From: Treponema sp. UBA1793
Lineage (GTDB): Bacteria > Spirochaetota > Spirochaetia > Treponematales > Treponemataceae
Length of the DNA stretch: 32,722 nucleotides
Reading direction: 5' to 3'
Assembly: GCA_002314445.1 (NCBI GenBank)
Contig: DCFX01000090.1
Span: forward strand, 1-32,722
In this document: piece by piece, positions 25,797 through 32,698 of the stretch
How positions within the stretch are numbered: the first letter of the stretch is position 1
Layout of the letters: every line of letters begins with the position of its first letter
Position numbers and translations under genes: made by a program
Notes under the pieces: generated by a model
What the model saw: only the letters and a program-made list of their open reading frames with translations
What the model was told of the DNA's origin: nothing
Databases searched by the model: none

Positions 25797-26108
25797 TTAT
25801 GCGTTGCCATCAGAAGAAGATGCAGGCACATCATCATTTGTATCTGCAGTCTCTACATGACCGGCATTGTATTCATCCAGAATCTTGTTCTGGAGTTCAG
25901 CCCTGAAATCAGGACTGATAGGATGCGCAACATCCTTATATTCACCACTCGCAGTTTTGCGGCTCGGCATTGCAATAAACAGACCATTTTTTCCTTCGAT
26001 GATCTTCACATTGTGAACAACAAAGCAGTTGTCAAATGTGACCGTGACATAGGCACGTAACTTGCCTTCGCCTTCAACTTTCCGGATTCGTAATTCCGTA
26101 ATCTGCAT
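25797..26108 (-). CDS. spoVG: SpoVG family RNA/DNA-binding regulator
   Basis: A 103-residue SpoVG protein: MQITELRIRKVEGEGKLRAY at the start, then TFDNCFVVHNVKIIEGKNGLFIAMPSRK and DVAHPISPDFRAELQNKILDEY, all family hallmarks. SpoVG proteins bind nucleic acids and regulate gene expression in Firmicutes and Borrelia. The acidic, Ser-rich tail (TADTNDDVPASSSDGNA) is a variable extension. The ATG has GGAGG 7 bases upstream. It lies 28 bp after ispE and just ahead of tRNA-Gln. Confidence 0.97.
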   Translation of the reverse strand: MQITELRIRKVEGEGKLRAYVTVTFDNCFVVHNVKIIEGKNGLFIAMPSRKTASGEYKDVAHPISPDFRAELQNKILDEYNAGHVETADTNDDVPASSSDGNA

Positions 26109-26136
26109 AAGCTATCCTCCGTTCTCTAGAACAAGT

Positions 26137-27015
26137 CTATCTGTCACGGAAAGGGCGTACTATCATGCAACCCTTCCAGCGCTCAGCAAGCACACATCTG
26201 GCATTTTCAGCTTCCCTTTCGGAAGGGAAAATGCCATAGACTGTAGAACCTGATCCGGACATCTCTCCATACAAAGCACCCGCATGCCGGATATCATCCA
26301 GAGCACGAGCGATTTCCGGAAAACAGCTCATTAAAGACGGAGTAAAACTGTTTGCAAAATTCCAGGACGAAACCTGACTGTTGTACACAGTTTCCAAATC
26401 CGTATAAGCCGGACAAACAACCGTCTTTCCCGCATTAAAGTACGCATCTACAAGAGCATATGCCTCTTTAGTCGGACTTTGTACACCGGGAAATACAAGC
26501 AGTATATACAAGTCATCGCGCGCGCGAATCGGTTTCACGACTTCGCCGCGGCCTGTAACAACCGCACAACCTTCTCTGTCACAGAGCAGAAAAAAGAAAA
26601 CATCACTGCCCGTTTCTGCAGCAATTTCCTCTTTCTGATGGAAGGAAAGCGTTATTCCGCTTAACTTTTGAAGCGCTCTGATAAAAGCAGCAGCATCCGA
26701 AGAACCGCCGCCCAACCCGCCGCCTGAAGGGATTTTCTTTATAAGCTCGACGCTTACTCCGAAAAACTGCCTGCCGGTGACAGAACAAAACGCCCTGTAC
26801 GCTGACGTAATCGTATTGTTTTCAGGAAGATTCATATCTCCGCAAAAAACGGTACAAGTATTTTTCTCACCTGTCACCCTGACATTCAGCTGATCTGCAA
26901 GAGTAACTGTTTGAAAAATGCTTTCAATATTGTGAAATCCGTTTATTAACCCCGGCAGTACACGTAAATTGAAGTTTATTTTAGCCGGTGCAATTTCACG
27001 AATTTCCGTCACCAT
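26137..27015 (-). CDS. ispE: 4-diphosphocytidyl-2-C-methyl-D-erythritol kinase IspE
   Basis: A 292-residue GHMP kinase of the non-mevalonate isoprenoid pathway. The start region IAPAKINFNLRVL contains the conserved Lys. The ATP loop IPSGGGLGGGSSDAAAFIRAL lies near residues 95-115. LLVFPGVQSPTKEAY and YGEMSGSGSTVYGIF are the later family motifs. The ATG has no Shine-Dalgarno sequence, and a strong promoter ends 11 bases before it. Confidence 0.97.
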   Translation of the reverse strand: MVTEIREIAPAKINFNLRVLPGLINGFHNIESIFQTVTLADQLNVRVTGEKNTCTVFCGDMNLPENNTITSAYRAFCSVTGRQFFGVSVELIKKIPSGGGLGGGSSDAAAFIRALQKLSGITLSFHQKEEIAAETGSDVFFFLLCDREGCAVVTGRGEVVKPIRARDDLYILLVFPGVQSPTKEAYALVDAYFNAGKTVVCPAYTDLETVYNSQVSSWNFANSFTPSLMSCFPEIARALDDIRHAGALYGEMSGSGSTVYGIFPSEREAENARCVLAERWKGCMIVRPFRDR

Positions 27016-27018
27016 ACG

Positions 27019-27055
27019 TAATAATTAGTATAGCAATTTTCAGAGCTCCTGTCAA
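27019..27055 (-). promoter_or_regulatory. Sigma-70-like promoter of ispE
   Basis: On the minus strand, TTGACA (27055-27050), a 17-base spacer and TATACT (27032-27027). The expected start is near 27019-27021, leaving a leader of only about 4-6 bases before the ATG at 27015. Confidence 0.75.
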
Positions 27056-27146
27056 ATCAATGCAGGGTTCACACATCCCGAAAATGTGAAAACATTCATA
27101 TACAGACGAAAACGTAAGAAAATACAGCATTTCATACAAAAACCTG

Positions 27147-27175
27147 TTGACAGAAATACAAGTGTAAATTACATT
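27147..27175 (+). promoter_or_regulatory. Sigma-70-like promoter of the acidic-protein gene
   Basis: TTGACA (27147-27152), a 17-base spacer, then TACATT (27170-27175), about 48 bases before the ATG at 27224. It is divergent from the ispE promoter in the same intergenic region. Confidence 0.65.
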
Positions 27176-27223
27176 CTATGTAGGTGAGAGCAAAAAAAGT
27201 TCTTTTCTTTTTCAGGAGTTGTT

Positions 27224-27526
27224 ATGTCCGCTGCAGACGATTTCCTTCTTTTTTCCATGGTAAGTGAAGCATTTTCGTATGATGACGAATACGATGACGA
27301 TGCATTGGATGATGCAGATGATGATTTCAACGACGATACCAGTGATGAAACCCTTGACAAATTCGATGATGATGCCGAACTCTTTGAAGATGCTTTCGAA
27401 AAGGAAGATGCTGACGAAGCGTATGACGATCACGAAGATGAAGACGGATACGGCGATATGACCGATGACGACGAAGAGCTTACAGATGACGAAGACTTCG
27501 ACGACATCGATGATGACGACAAATAA
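27224..27526 (+). CDS. Small extremely acidic protein of unknown function
   Basis: A 100-residue ORF with a good ribosome-binding site (AGGAG, about 6 bases before ATG) and its own promoter. By eye about 39 Asp and 13 Glu, only 3 Lys, and no Arg, Cys, Pro, Trp or Gln. A short hydrophobic start (MSAADDFLLFSMVSEAFSY) is the only non-acidic part; the rest is Asp-runs broken by single Ala, Phe, Tyr or Leu. It is likely cytosolic and disordered. Possible roles: nucleic-acid mimic, metal or ribosomal-protein chaperone, or RNA polymerase delta-like tail; none is proven. It converges on rsfS with a 5-bp gap. A reading frame on the opposite strand is a low-complexity shadow. Confidence 0.75.
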   Translation: MSAADDFLLFSMVSEAFSYDDEYDDDALDDADDDFNDDTSDETLDKFDDDAELFEDAFEKEDADEAYDDHEDEDGYGDMTDDDEELTDDEDFDDIDDDDK

Positions 27527-27531
27527 TTTTT

Positions 27532-27888
27532 CTACTTAGAATGAAAGTCGATTATTTTACCTGCATGCCATAATTTTTCAAGATCATAAAATTCACGGGC
27601 CTTATCTGACATCAGGTGAATAACCAGGGGACCAAAATCGATTAAATTCCAGTCGTCACCATCGGATATCTTTTTATTCGTGAGGTGAATTTCAAGGTCA
27701 TTATCTTTTGCATAATCTCTAGCCTGTTTATACAAACCCTGTGAATGAGCGGAACTTGTAATTGTCGCAATGACAAAATAATCAGTCCAGCTGTTCAATT
27801 CTGAAATATCGAGAAGTACCACATCTTTCCCCTTCCCGTCTTCCATAAGCTGAGACAATTCTACAGCTTTTTGTTCTGTCGTCTTCAT
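27532..27888 (-). CDS. rsfS: Ribosomal silencing factor RsfS
   Basis: A 118-residue RsfS/Iojap/YbeB protein that binds L14 and blocks joining of the ribosomal subunits. Motifs: GKDVVLLDISELNSWTDYFVIATITSSAHSQ, then GDDWNLIDFGPLVIHLMSDKAREFYDLEKLW. AAGGA lies upstream of the ATG, 15 bp after the LCP gene. It is the last gene of the rplU cluster. Confidence 0.97.
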   Translation of the reverse strand: MKTTEQKAVELSQLMEDGKGKDVVLLDISELNSWTDYFVIATITSSAHSQGLYKQARDYAKDNDLEIHLTNKKISDGDDWNLIDFGPLVIHLMSDKAREFYDLEKLWHAGKIIDFHSK

Positions 27889-27903
27889 AAATAGTCCTTT
27901 TCC

Positions 27904-29112
27904 TTATTTCGATGACGGCCGTACATAGCGGCCGTCAAAATCTTTTCCAAGAATAATTGTAAAATCGACATTCGCAGCAGAATCATTTCCCGCGTCATCA
28001 GGTTTCACTTCTTCCTCCTGGATATTTGTGCAGTGTATAAAATCACCGACCATTTTTGCAATGTCCTTATTTCCAATATGATCGATAATTACCGTATTCT
28101 CATAATCATTTTTATCAGCATTCGATGTGCTGAGTATATCGTAGCTCGCATTCTGAAACAAAACTGCTGTATTATGCGCAAGCCCCTGTATCGCCGTACC
28201 GTTCTGTATATCAAGAACATAAATACGGCTCGTCATCGTACTTCCTGTTGATATAAGCATATTCGTTGACTGAGCAACGGCCTGCTTTATAAAATCGCCC
28301 CCGTTCAGAGGAAATACCAGTACAGAACCGTCTACATTACGAGCTGACCCGGTAACATTCTGCTTGATAATGTACTCCGAATCCATACCGGAAAGAAGTT
28401 TCATCAGTTTGTAAAAATCATTCTGATCAAGATTCGTAGACATAAGGGAAGAATACAACCTGAAATTTTTCTTCTCCAGAATCACAGATTTATAATCACT
28501 GAGCTGCGTAAAAAATGCAATCATTATATTCTGATAACGTTCATAAACATCCGGATTATTTTCATCAGGCAGCCGGTATCGGAGAAAGACCGAAACTTTA
28601 TCACCATCAAATGTAACTGCGCCCGACGGAAGGAGCCAGCGTTCGCCGTTCTCTGAAACAGCATCGACAGGTTCCGGAACAAAAACGTGCATACCGCCCA
28701 TCATGTCTGTAAGCTTGACAAAATTATCAAGTGTCACGACCATATAAAACGGTATTTTTGTTCCAAGAAGATTTTCTATTTCTTCCCTGTATACATTAAT
28801 TCCTTTTTCTTTGTAAACGGCAGCTATGCCGTCAACCCTGCCAAGGCTTGCATAAATAGCGCCGATATTTGCCGGAATATTAACGATAGCAGCTTTTTTC
28901 GACACCGGGTAATAGATGATCATTTCAGTCATCAGGGCATCGCCCGGTTTGTCTTCCATTACATACAAAACACGAATTACCTGATCATTTTCAAGGCTTT
29001 CAGCAACAGTGTCTGTACGCAGGGAAAATGCAATGATTATGCAGGCAGCTGCTATAATCAGTCCGATAAAAACAAGAAATAACAATCCTTTCTGTTCATC
29101 GCGAATACGCAT
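27904..29112 (-). CDS. LytR-CpsA-Psr (LCP) family-like membrane protein, degenerate
   Basis: A 402-residue protein with one membrane helix (~9-30) and an outward-facing LCP-like domain (~45-235), recognised from FYMVVTLDNFVKLTDMMGGMHVFVPEPVD and LPSGAVTFDGDKVSVFLRYR. A LytR_C-type domain (~288-385: RIYVLDIQNGTAIQGLAHNTAVLFQ) follows. LCP enzymes ligate polymers to peptidoglycan, but the 'IPRDT' motif is IPANI here (Ala81, Asn82) and other acidic and Arg active-site positions look altered, so phosphotransferase activity is doubtful. The start ATG (GGAG upstream) overlaps the end of yqeK by 17 bp. Confidence 0.85.
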   Translation of the reverse strand: MRIRDEQKGLLFLVFIGLIIAAACIIIAFSLRTDTVAESLENDQVIRVLYVMEDKPGDALMTEMIIYYPVSKKAAIVNIPANIGAIYASLGRVDGIAAVYKEKGINVYREEIENLLGTKIPFYMVVTLDNFVKLTDMMGGMHVFVPEPVDAVSENGERWLLPSGAVTFDGDKVSVFLRYRLPDENNPDVYERYQNIMIAFFTQLSDYKSVILEKKNFRLYSSLMSTNLDQNDFYKLMKLLSGMDSEYIIKQNVTGSARNVDGSVLVFPLNGGDFIKQAVAQSTNMLISTGSTMTSRIYVLDIQNGTAIQGLAHNTAVLFQNASYDILSTSNADKNDYENTVIIDHIGNKDIAKMVGDFIHCTNIQEEEVKPDDAGNDSAANVDFTIILGKDFDGRYVRPSSK

Positions 29113-29701
29113 TTTTTTTCTCCAGCGATTTCAGAAGTTTTCTTGATTCAGGAGCAACAGTACACCCCCTGTTTTCCAGAGACGCAATGCCGTCGGAAAG
29201 AACGGACATAACAAGCTCATCAAGACTCAGCTTCGACAGTTTTTCAACGTACATTTTTGTCACATAACTGCGTCCGGGTTCAATTTTGTCCGCAGCATAG
29301 ATAACTTTTGCAAGATCGCACATACCGACAGCACCGAATGTATGATCCGCGACAGCTTCCAGTATCTGACTATCCGTAATATGAAAATCTTCAGCCATTT
29401 TCACAGCGGCCGCGCGGCCGTGAAGCAAAGCCGGTTTTTTCTTCTCAATAGCTATAATCGGTCTGCCGTCCCGCGATGCAAGTGATAAGAGCAGTTCATC
29501 GTTCATATCCTTGCACATATCATGCCCGATACCGGCGAGATATCCTTTTTCTTCGTTCAGTCCGTATCTTCTGCATAACTTTTGAGCGGTTTCTGCAACG
29601 CGGACAGAATGTTCATATCTGCTTTCTTTTACGGCTGCCAACGTATATATTCGGACTTTTTCTATTACAGCTGCATAATCTTCAGTATTATTTGTATCCA
29701 T
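29096..29701 (-). CDS. yqeK: HD-domain nucleotide hydrolase YqeK-like (diadenosine tetraphosphatase)
   Basis: A 201-residue HD protein. Metal ligands: His31 (YEHSVRVAETAQKL), His60-Asp61 (GIGHDMCKD), His94 (LLHGRAAA), Asp119-His120 (VADHTFG) and Asp138 (ADKIEPGR). YqeK proteins next to nadD are symmetrical Ap4A hydrolases. Its start overlaps nadD by 14 bp, with no strong Shine-Dalgarno, suggesting coupled translation. Confidence 0.92.
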   Translation of the reverse strand: MDTNNTEDYAAVIEKVRIYTLAAVKESRYEHSVRVAETAQKLCRRYGLNEEKGYLAGIGHDMCKDMNDELLLSLASRDGRPIIAIEKKKPALLHGRAAAVKMAEDFHITDSQILEAVADHTFGAVGMCDLAKVIYAADKIEPGRSYVTKMYVEKLSKLSLDELVMSVLSDGIASLENRGCTVAPESRKLLKSLEKKNAYSR

Positions 29702-30353
29702 AGAGCTTTCGTTCTATAATATACTGAAAAACAGGTTCCGGGACAAGATAACGCCAGCTTTTTCCCTCTGCGATACGTGCACGTATTTCTGTTGAAGAAA
29801 GCGGCATCATCGGATTGGACAACATGCTATAAGGATAGCGGAACGTTTCAACAATTGAGTCAGACGTGTATCCGCCGGTATATACTCCGGCCGGCATATT
29901 CTCAAACGCAGTCGTATCAACGTTATTATTATCCCTGTGACGACGGGCTATGATAATATCAGCCATCTGTACTATTTCGTCCACATGATACCATTTATCA
30001 AATTCGGCCGCAGTCTCCTGACCAATTATAAGTGCCGGCCGCCCGCTTACGGCTTTTCCGTATTTGTTCATAATAAAAGTTAATGTATCATATGTATAGG
30101 ACACGCCGCCTCTTTTTATTTCGCAATCTTCTGCAACAAAATGTTCTGAAGTTCCGCAAAAGGCACGTACCATTCCAAGCCGGTCCTCCGCGGATGGCGC
30201 ATTTGTCAGCATCTTGTGCGGAGGAATAAACGTAGGCACAATAATAACTTTATCGTAACCGAGCTCTCTGACGGCAGTTTCCGCAAGCATTGCATGTCCT
30301 ATATGAAGCGGATTAAACGTGCCCCCTATAAGTGCAACTTTCAATTTTAACAC
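29688..30353 (-). CDS. nadD: Nicotinate-nucleotide adenylyltransferase NadD
   Basis: A 221-residue enzyme of NAD synthesis. The nucleotidyltransferase motif GGTFNPLHIGHAMLAE is at residues 10-25, followed by VPTFIPPHK, and SSTEIRARIAEG near the C-terminus binds ATP. The start is ambiguous: GTG 30353 overlaps the obg stop by 7 bp, while TTG 30344 would give the more typical MKVALIGGTFNP beginning. GGGAG lies just upstream of both. Confidence 0.95.
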   Translation of the reverse strand: MLKLKVALIGGTFNPLHIGHAMLAETAVRELGYDKVIIVPTFIPPHKMLTNAPSAEDRLGMVRAFCGTSEHFVAEDCEIKRGGVSYTYDTLTFIMNKYGKAVSGRPALIIGQETAAEFDKWYHVDEIVQMADIIIARRHRDNNNVDTTAFENMPAGVYTGGYTSDSIVETFRYPYSMLSNPMMPLSSTEIRARIAEGKSWRYLVPEPVFQYIIERKLYGYK

Positions 30354-31468
30354 TCACTCCCGGGATATTGTATATCCACATTATCATCAGCAACTGAACG
30401 ATTTTCAAAAAAATCAGAATGACTGGATTCAGCCGACTGTATAGTAGAAGGAGCACGCCCCTCAAGCTTGTCTACCAGCCCGATAATCTGAATCTTTGCA
30501 TCACGCATATTCGTATTCATCATAACAGATACAGGAAGTACAACAGTTTCCGGTTCTTCTTTTCCTATTGCGGCAATCACTTTCTGTGCATTTTCAGCCG
30601 CGCCTTCAACGTCAATCTTATTACAGAGCACCATACGGGGCTTTGCAGCAAGTTCCGCAGAATAGGAAGCAAGCTCATTTTTCAGCGTATCATACGCAGT
30701 AAGATATTTTTCGTCAGAACAATCAATCATGTAGATAAGACAGGATGTACGTGAAATGTGCTTAAGAAATTTTATTCCGAGTCCGGCGCCTTCTGAGGCT
30801 CCTTCAATAATACCTGGAATATCAGCAATGATTATATCGCGGTCATCATCCACACGAAGCACGCCGAGATTCGGAATTTTTGTCGTAAACGGATACGGTG
30901 CTATTTTTGGACGGGCATTGGTAAATGCGTTCAAAAGCGACGATTTCCCCGCATTGGGAAAGCCTACGAGTCCCGCATCGGCCATAATGGAAAGTTCAAG
31001 ACGGAGTTTCCGCACTTCTCCCGGCTTCCCCGGATGTGCATAACGGGGAGCCTGGTTCGTCGAGGATTTAAAATGGACATTTCCCCATCCGCCGTTTCCG
31101 CCGACAAGAAAAACAAAACGTTCATCTTCGCTTTCATTTGTAAAATCATGAATAAGCTCGTCGGTTTCCGCATCACGGATTGTCGTTCCCGGAGGAACGG
31201 GAATCAGAACATCTTCGCCATCCTTTCCGTATTTATTCCAGCCCTGACCGTCGTTGCCGCTCTGTGCCTTAAACACAACCTGATTACGAAGCTTTGCAAG
31301 AGTACGCATATTCCGTTTTATACAGAATACAACATTACCGCCTTTACCGCCATCGCCGCCGTTAGGTCCTCCGTGAGGAATATATTTTTCACGCCTGAAT
31401 GCGATACAACCGTTTCCGCCCTTCCCCGACCGCACTTCTATAACAGCTTCATCTGCAAATTGCAGCAT
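30347..31468 (-). CDS. obgE: GTPase Obg/CgtA
   Basis: A 373-residue ribosome-assembly GTPase. The Gly-rich Obg fold occupies 1-158 (VRSGKGGNGCIAFRREKYIP, GGPNGGDGGKGGNVVF). The G domain has GFPNAGKSS (169-177), DIPGIIEGASEGAGLG (216-231) and a NKID motif near 284-287. The C-terminal OCT domain of Firmicutes Obg is absent; a short Ser/Asp-rich tail closes the protein. AGGTGG lies upstream of the ATG. A hairpin-plus-T-run separates it from rpmA. Confidence 0.98.
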   Translation of the reverse strand: MLQFADEAVIEVRSGKGGNGCIAFRREKYIPHGGPNGGDGGKGGNVVFCIKRNMRTLAKLRNQVVFKAQSGNDGQGWNKYGKDGEDVLIPVPPGTTIRDAETDELIHDFTNESEDERFVFLVGGNGGWGNVHFKSSTNQAPRYAHPGKPGEVRKLRLELSIMADAGLVGFPNAGKSSLLNAFTNARPKIAPYPFTTKIPNLGVLRVDDDRDIIIADIPGIIEGASEGAGLGIKFLKHISRTSCLIYMIDCSDEKYLTAYDTLKNELASYSAELAAKPRMVLCNKIDVEGAAENAQKVIAAIGKEEPETVVLPVSVMMNTNMRDAKIQIIGLVDKLEGRAPSTIQSAESSHSDFFENRSVADDNVDIQYPGSEC

Positions 31469-31492
31469 AATACCACCTTATCTGAACCATAC

Positions 31493-31528
31493 AAAAAAAA
31501 TACCCGGCACAGATGTACTGAACCGGGT
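31493..31528 (-). terminator. Intrinsic terminator or attenuator between rpmA and obg
   Basis: On the minus strand, ACCCGG (31528-31523) pairs with CCGGGT (31507-31502), with an inner CAG/CTG pair in the loop, and is followed by a run of eight T. It lies 29 bases past the rpmA stop, so it could reduce transcription from the ribosomal genes into obg-nadD-yqeK. Confidence 0.65.
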
Positions 31529-31556
31529 TATATAACATGTCACAAAGATGTATCTA

Positions 31557-31814
31557 TTACGCTTCAACCGGTGATACAGAAACAAACTTTCTGTTCATCC
31601 GCTCGTGATAGACGACCTTTCCGTCTGTTGTTGCAAAAAGACTGTCGTCCCCAGCTTTCATGACATTGTCGCCCGGATAAAATTTCGTTCCACGTTGTTT
31701 AACAAGAATGGAACCGGCTGTTACCGTTTCTCCGCTGTATTTTTTTACTCCAAGATATTTCGGATTAGGATCACGTCCGTTCTTTGCGCCGCTACCGCCT
31801 CTAGTTCTTCCCAT
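31557..31814 (-). CDS. rpmA: 50S ribosomal protein L27
   Basis: An 85-residue L27 beginning MGRTRGGSGAKNGRDPNPKYLG, then SGETVTAGSILVKQRGTKFYPGDNV. The start is well placed (AGGAG, 6 bases before ATG, and only 9 bp after the prp stop). There is therefore no room for the cleavable N-terminal extension that Prp removes in Firmicutes. Confidence 0.98.
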   Translation of the reverse strand: MGRTRGGSGAKNGRDPNPKYLGVKKYSGETVTAGSILVKQRGTKFYPGDNVMKAGDDSLFATTDGKVVYHERMNRKFVSVSPVEA

Positions 31815-31823
31815 AGTATTCTC

Positions 31824-32165
31824 CTATTTACCACATTGTATCTGCAATTCAACATTAACAGGATATTCCTCAGCAAGGGATGTAAGTCCCTGCTCAAGAA
31901 AATCACCTGCATATATAAGCCTGATATCCGTTTCCGGCGAAGGCTTTTCGACACACACGCTGAAAGAAAGCGTCCCTCGTGTCGCTGTATCAGCTTCCAG
32001 CTTTACACCGGCTGTTTCAGAAAGAGTCTGCATCGCTGTTCTCAACAAAATTGTTACAGCACTGCATACAATATCCGAACCGGCTGCAGCAAAATCTGCA
32101 TGTCCGTCCGCTTTACAGGATCGAAGCACACCGGTACTGCTGCGTACCAGAAGTACCGAAGTCAT
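31824..32165 (-). CDS. prp: Ribosomal-processing cysteine protease Prp family
   Basis: A 113-residue Prp/YsxB protein. His22 (DGHADFAAAGSDIVCSAVT), Asp31 and Cys34 match the spacing of the Staphylococcus catalytic residues; the fourth conserved position is Thr38 instead of Ser. It lies between rplU and rpmA as in Firmicutes, with start and stop overlapping by one base (TAATG). Confidence 0.92.
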   Translation of the reverse strand: MTSVLLVRSSTGVLRSCKADGHADFAAAGSDIVCSAVTILLRTAMQTLSETAGVKLEADTATRGTLSFSVCVEKPSPETDIRLIYAGDFLEQGLTSLAEEYPVNVELQIQCGK

Positions 32166-32479
32166 TATGCTACGGTGATGTCCCTCACAGTCACTTTCGT
32201 ATACTGCTGTCTGTGACCGATAAGACGATGGTAATCCTTCTTTGATTTGTACTTTAGTACAAGAACTTTCTTGTCGCGGAAAGATTCTCCTACTTCGATC
32301 TGAACTTTTGCACCTTCCACATATGGAGTGCCGACACTGATTTTATCTCCGTCGCTTATAAGCAGAACAGAACCAATATCAATTGTTGCGCCTTCTTCAG
32401 CGTCGAGTTTATCAACGGTCAGTACAACGCCTTTTTCTGCTTTGTACTGTTTGCCCTTATATTCAACAAGTGCGTACAT
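32165..32479 (-). CDS. rplU: 50S ribosomal protein L21
   Basis: A 104-codon L21 starting MYALVEYKGKQYKAEKG, with the typical ending VLKYKSKKDYHRLIGHRQQYTKVTV. I chose the ATG at 32479, which has GAGG 7 bases upstream. An upstream in-frame start at 32512 would add 11 residues not seen in the family. First gene of the cluster. Confidence 0.97.
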   Translation of the reverse strand: MYALVEYKGKQYKAEKGVVLTVDKLDAEEGATIDIGSVLLISDGDKISVGTPYVEGAKVQIEVGESFRDKKVLVLKYKSKKDYHRLIGHRQQYTKVTVRDITVA

Positions 32480-32521
32480 AAAAATACCTCTACAAAAAGA
32501 TAATGCAAGCAAAGCAGCCGC

Positions 32522-32555
32522 AGTATTAAACGGGGAACGATACTACAAGCCGTTT
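32522..32555 (-). promoter_or_regulatory. Putative structured 5' leader of rplU
   Basis: Two overlapping, mutually exclusive hairpins lie in the leader: AAACGG/CCGTTT (32555-32550 with 32533-32528) and AGTAT/ATACT (32544-32540 with 32526-32522). This arrangement suits autoregulation by a ribosomal protein. Match to the known L21 leader family could not be checked. Confidence 0.35.
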
Positions 32556-32604
32556 TACAATACGTGTATTGTAGATATTACCAGAAAATACACAAGTTAG
32601 TCAA
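32556..32604 (-). promoter_or_regulatory. Promoter of the rplU cluster with overlapping palindrome
   Basis: On the minus strand, TTGACT (32604-32599), an 18-base spacer and TATAT-like TAATAT (32580-32575). An 18-bp palindrome, TACAATAC-AC-GTATTGTA, spans 32573-32556, covering the expected transcription start, and could be an operator. Confidence 0.55.
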
Positions 32605-32612
32605 GAGTAGTC

Positions 32613-32691
32613 AAACCTGCCCAACAGAATGGGCAGGTTTGACTATGTCTCTATAAATTGAAACTGCGTAAGCAGTTTCTTCCTTCGACTT
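32613..32691 (-). repeat. Double-hairpin intergenic element, copy B
   Basis: On the minus strand: AAGTCGAAGG (32691-32682), hairpin GAAACTGC/GCAGTTTC (32679-32660), link TTTATAGAGAC, then an 11-bp hairpin AAACCTGCCCA/TGGGCAGGTTT (32640-32613). Same order and similar size (79 vs 81 bp) as the copy at 25627-25707, but different stem sequences. Confidence 0.75.
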
Positions 32692-32698
32692 TTATATT

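Noticed and set aside
27212..27433. Ile/Val-rich minus-strand reading frame opposite the acidic gene
   Set aside because: It is simply the complement of Asp codons (GAT/GAC read as ATC/GTC) and has no promoter or ribosome-binding site.
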